DNA from: Siderastrea radians
Lineage: Eukaryota; Cnidaria; Anthozoa; Scleractinia; Rhizangiidae
Length of the DNA stretch: 64,000 bases
Assembly: GCA_964017195.1 (NCBI GenBank)
Contig: CAXHKT010000132.1
Location: 127,001 to 191,000, forward strand
Direction: 5' to 3'
Shown here: positions 63,108 to 64,000 of the stretch, in pieces
How positions within the stretch are numbered: position 1 is the stretch's first letter
Layout of the letters: each line of letters opens with the position of its first letter
Program-made: the position numbers and the translations under genes
Notes under the pieces: model-generated
Database searches by the model: none
Told to the model about the DNA's origin: nothing
Seen by the model: the letters and a program-made list of their open reading frames with translations, nothing else

Positions 63108-64000
63108 ATGACGTGGGTGCCCAATTCGTCGTTTTACGTGACGTTGATGAGTCATGCGAGTACCAAGGAGTTTCCTGGCAACAAAGCCCATCAGTTCCGA
63201 AATCGGTTGCCGAAACCCATCCGATTTGTGGGACGAGGATGGATGGTAGGCATGGTGAGTGTGTCCTTACCCGCCATTCCGGTGGTCGAGCAACAATTGG
63301 TTGGCGACTCCCATCCTCTGTTGTATGTACGATGGCACGAACACGACTTTAAAATAGACGATTGGGGACAGGAGGCATGGTGGTATGAACAGCAGGAATG
63401 GACCGTGACGGGCCAAGACATGAAAAAGGAGATGGCCTCGTCGCCGACGGGATCGCACTTTTTTCACCAATTGATCTACCGTTACCAGCAAGAACGTGCT
63501 AGACGAATCAAACCCAAAGACAAATGGGTGGGGCCCGATGGTGTCAAAATGTACCCGACCTTTGAATGGAGCTCGGAAGGGGATTTGTTGGTGAATACCA
63601 AGCCCGTGGATTACAAAACACATGTGGCGCGCGTGTCATGGGGCAAAACCTTAGCCCTGAAAATGGGATGGATCGAACAAGTGTCTCCCGGGATCTATCG
63701 ATTGGGTCCGAATCTCTTGCCAGAATTGGATGGCATGTCCACCATTCCCAACCCGACGGATGTCCCCAATTTTTGGAAAGTGGAGGGGGATTATGTAAAG
63801 TTGAGTCTATCGTGCCCTTGGCGGATTGTGAATCTCAATGACAAATTGCGTGTCTCGTCGGAATTTGCTCCGACGCGTCCTTTGCACGTGTATTGCAATG
63901 TAGGGACCAGCAGCATGGTAGGAGGTCGCATCACCGATCTCTTACGAGAAATCAAGTACCAGCCCCAAAACACCACCCACTTTGAACCTCGCCATATTCA
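63108..64000 (+). CDS. FYVTL-motif protein 2 (runs off the window)
   Basis: The ATG at 63108 lies one base after the integrase stop (TAACATG). The frame stays open for at least 297 codons to the window edge. The N-terminus NSSFYVTLMSHASTKEFPG, then FRNRLPKPIRF and RGWMVGMVSVSLP, parallels the protein at 56890: FY[IV]TL[LM]S, R-LP-[KR], W-x-V and a conserved S-x-P. The two are therefore paralogues at opposite ends of this set. A virion structural role (for example penton-like) is plausible by association with Polinton-like elements but not shown. It probably shares an mRNA with the integrase, because no TATA box is seen within 45 bp upstream. Confidence 0.72.
   Translation, partial: MTWVPNSSFYVTLMSHASTKEFPGNKAHQFRNRLPKPIRFVGRGWMVGMVSVSLPAIPVVEQQLVGDSHPLLYVRWHEHDFKIDDWGQEAWWYEQQEWTVTGQDMKKEMASSPTGSHFFHQLIYRYQQERARRIKPKDKWVGPDGVKMYPTFEWSSEGDLLVNTKPVDYKTHVARVSWGKTLALKMGWIEQVSPGIYRLGPNLLPELDGMSTIPNPTDVPNFWKVEGDYVKLSLSCPWRIVNLNDKLRVSSEFAPTRPLHVYCNVGTSSMVGGRITDLLREIKYQPQNTTHFEPRHI

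Larger units (their letters stand above)
56301..64000. mobile_element. Left part of a Polinton/Maverick- or adintovirus-like element
   Basis: From about 56450 the base composition rises to about half G+C and genes become intron-free and tightly packed on both strands. A DDE integrase with chromodomain, as encoded by Polintons, lies at 61973-63106. Two FY[IV]TL proteins of a type I associate with such elements flank the set. The left end is tentatively set at AGTGGTACTATGATC (56301), because Polinton ends usually begin with AG. It cannot be confirmed: the other end, with the expected DNA polymerase B, packaging ATPase, protease and major capsid genes, lies outside the window. Confidence 0.75.

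Overview
The window reads as nuclear DNA of a metazoan, most likely a cnidarian and probably an anthozoan such as a stony coral. This is inferred from the mix of transposon families (MADF/HARBI Harbinger, Crypton-like recombinase, Penelope-like elements with GIY-YIG endonuclease and hammerhead ribozymes, Tx1/L1-like LINE, chromodomain integrase), AT-rich non-coding DNA, and single spliced exons of host genes. No species can be named from the sequence alone. It is a transposon-rich region with very few host exons.

Layout. 1-4285: AT-rich DNA with decayed tandem repeats. 4286-10705: a complete PIF/Harbinger element with 66-bp terminal inverted repeats, a TTA target duplication and two convergent genes; its transposase gene carries an in-frame 8-bp-duplicating MITE. 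10706-20300: a patchwork of MITEs, a 5S-rRNA-like sequence and dispersed repeats. 20604-21802: a frameshifted Crypton-type tyrosine recombinase. 23600-24950: a LINE 3' end running into a long tetranucleotide array, then the last exon of a host gene with a fibronectin-III-like domain. 27000-44700: a nest of Penelope-like fragments, at least five convincing or partial hammerhead ribozymes, a 4-kb Tx1/L1-like LINE, three direct copies of a 1.4-kb foldback-headed repeat, and TA microsatellites at most junctions. 45380-46731: a TTAA-flanked foldback and a GPCR exon. 47438-48993: second copy of the repeat seen at 18.3 kb. 49354-54916: a 5.6-kb near-palindromic TTAA-flanked element inserted just beyond the poly(A) signal of a host gene whose last exon is at 55092-55289.

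56301-64000 is the most unusual part: the left end of a large, GC-richer, intron-free Polinton/Maverick- or adintovirus-like element that continues past the window. It has tightly packed genes on both strands: two related proteins starting with an FY[IV]TL motif, a RING protein, two tandem paralogous 65-68-residue proteins, a SLOG-like Rossmann protein (frameshifted), a GRF zinc-finger protein (in-frame stop), two orphans and a DDE integrase with C-terminal chromodomain. Most genes have a TATA-like box about 38-45 bp before the ATG. Divergent promoters carry CCAAT boxes, and the first gene has two exact CArG boxes. Start and stop codons abut or overlap (TAAATG, TGATG, TAACATG), which suggests polycistronic expression.
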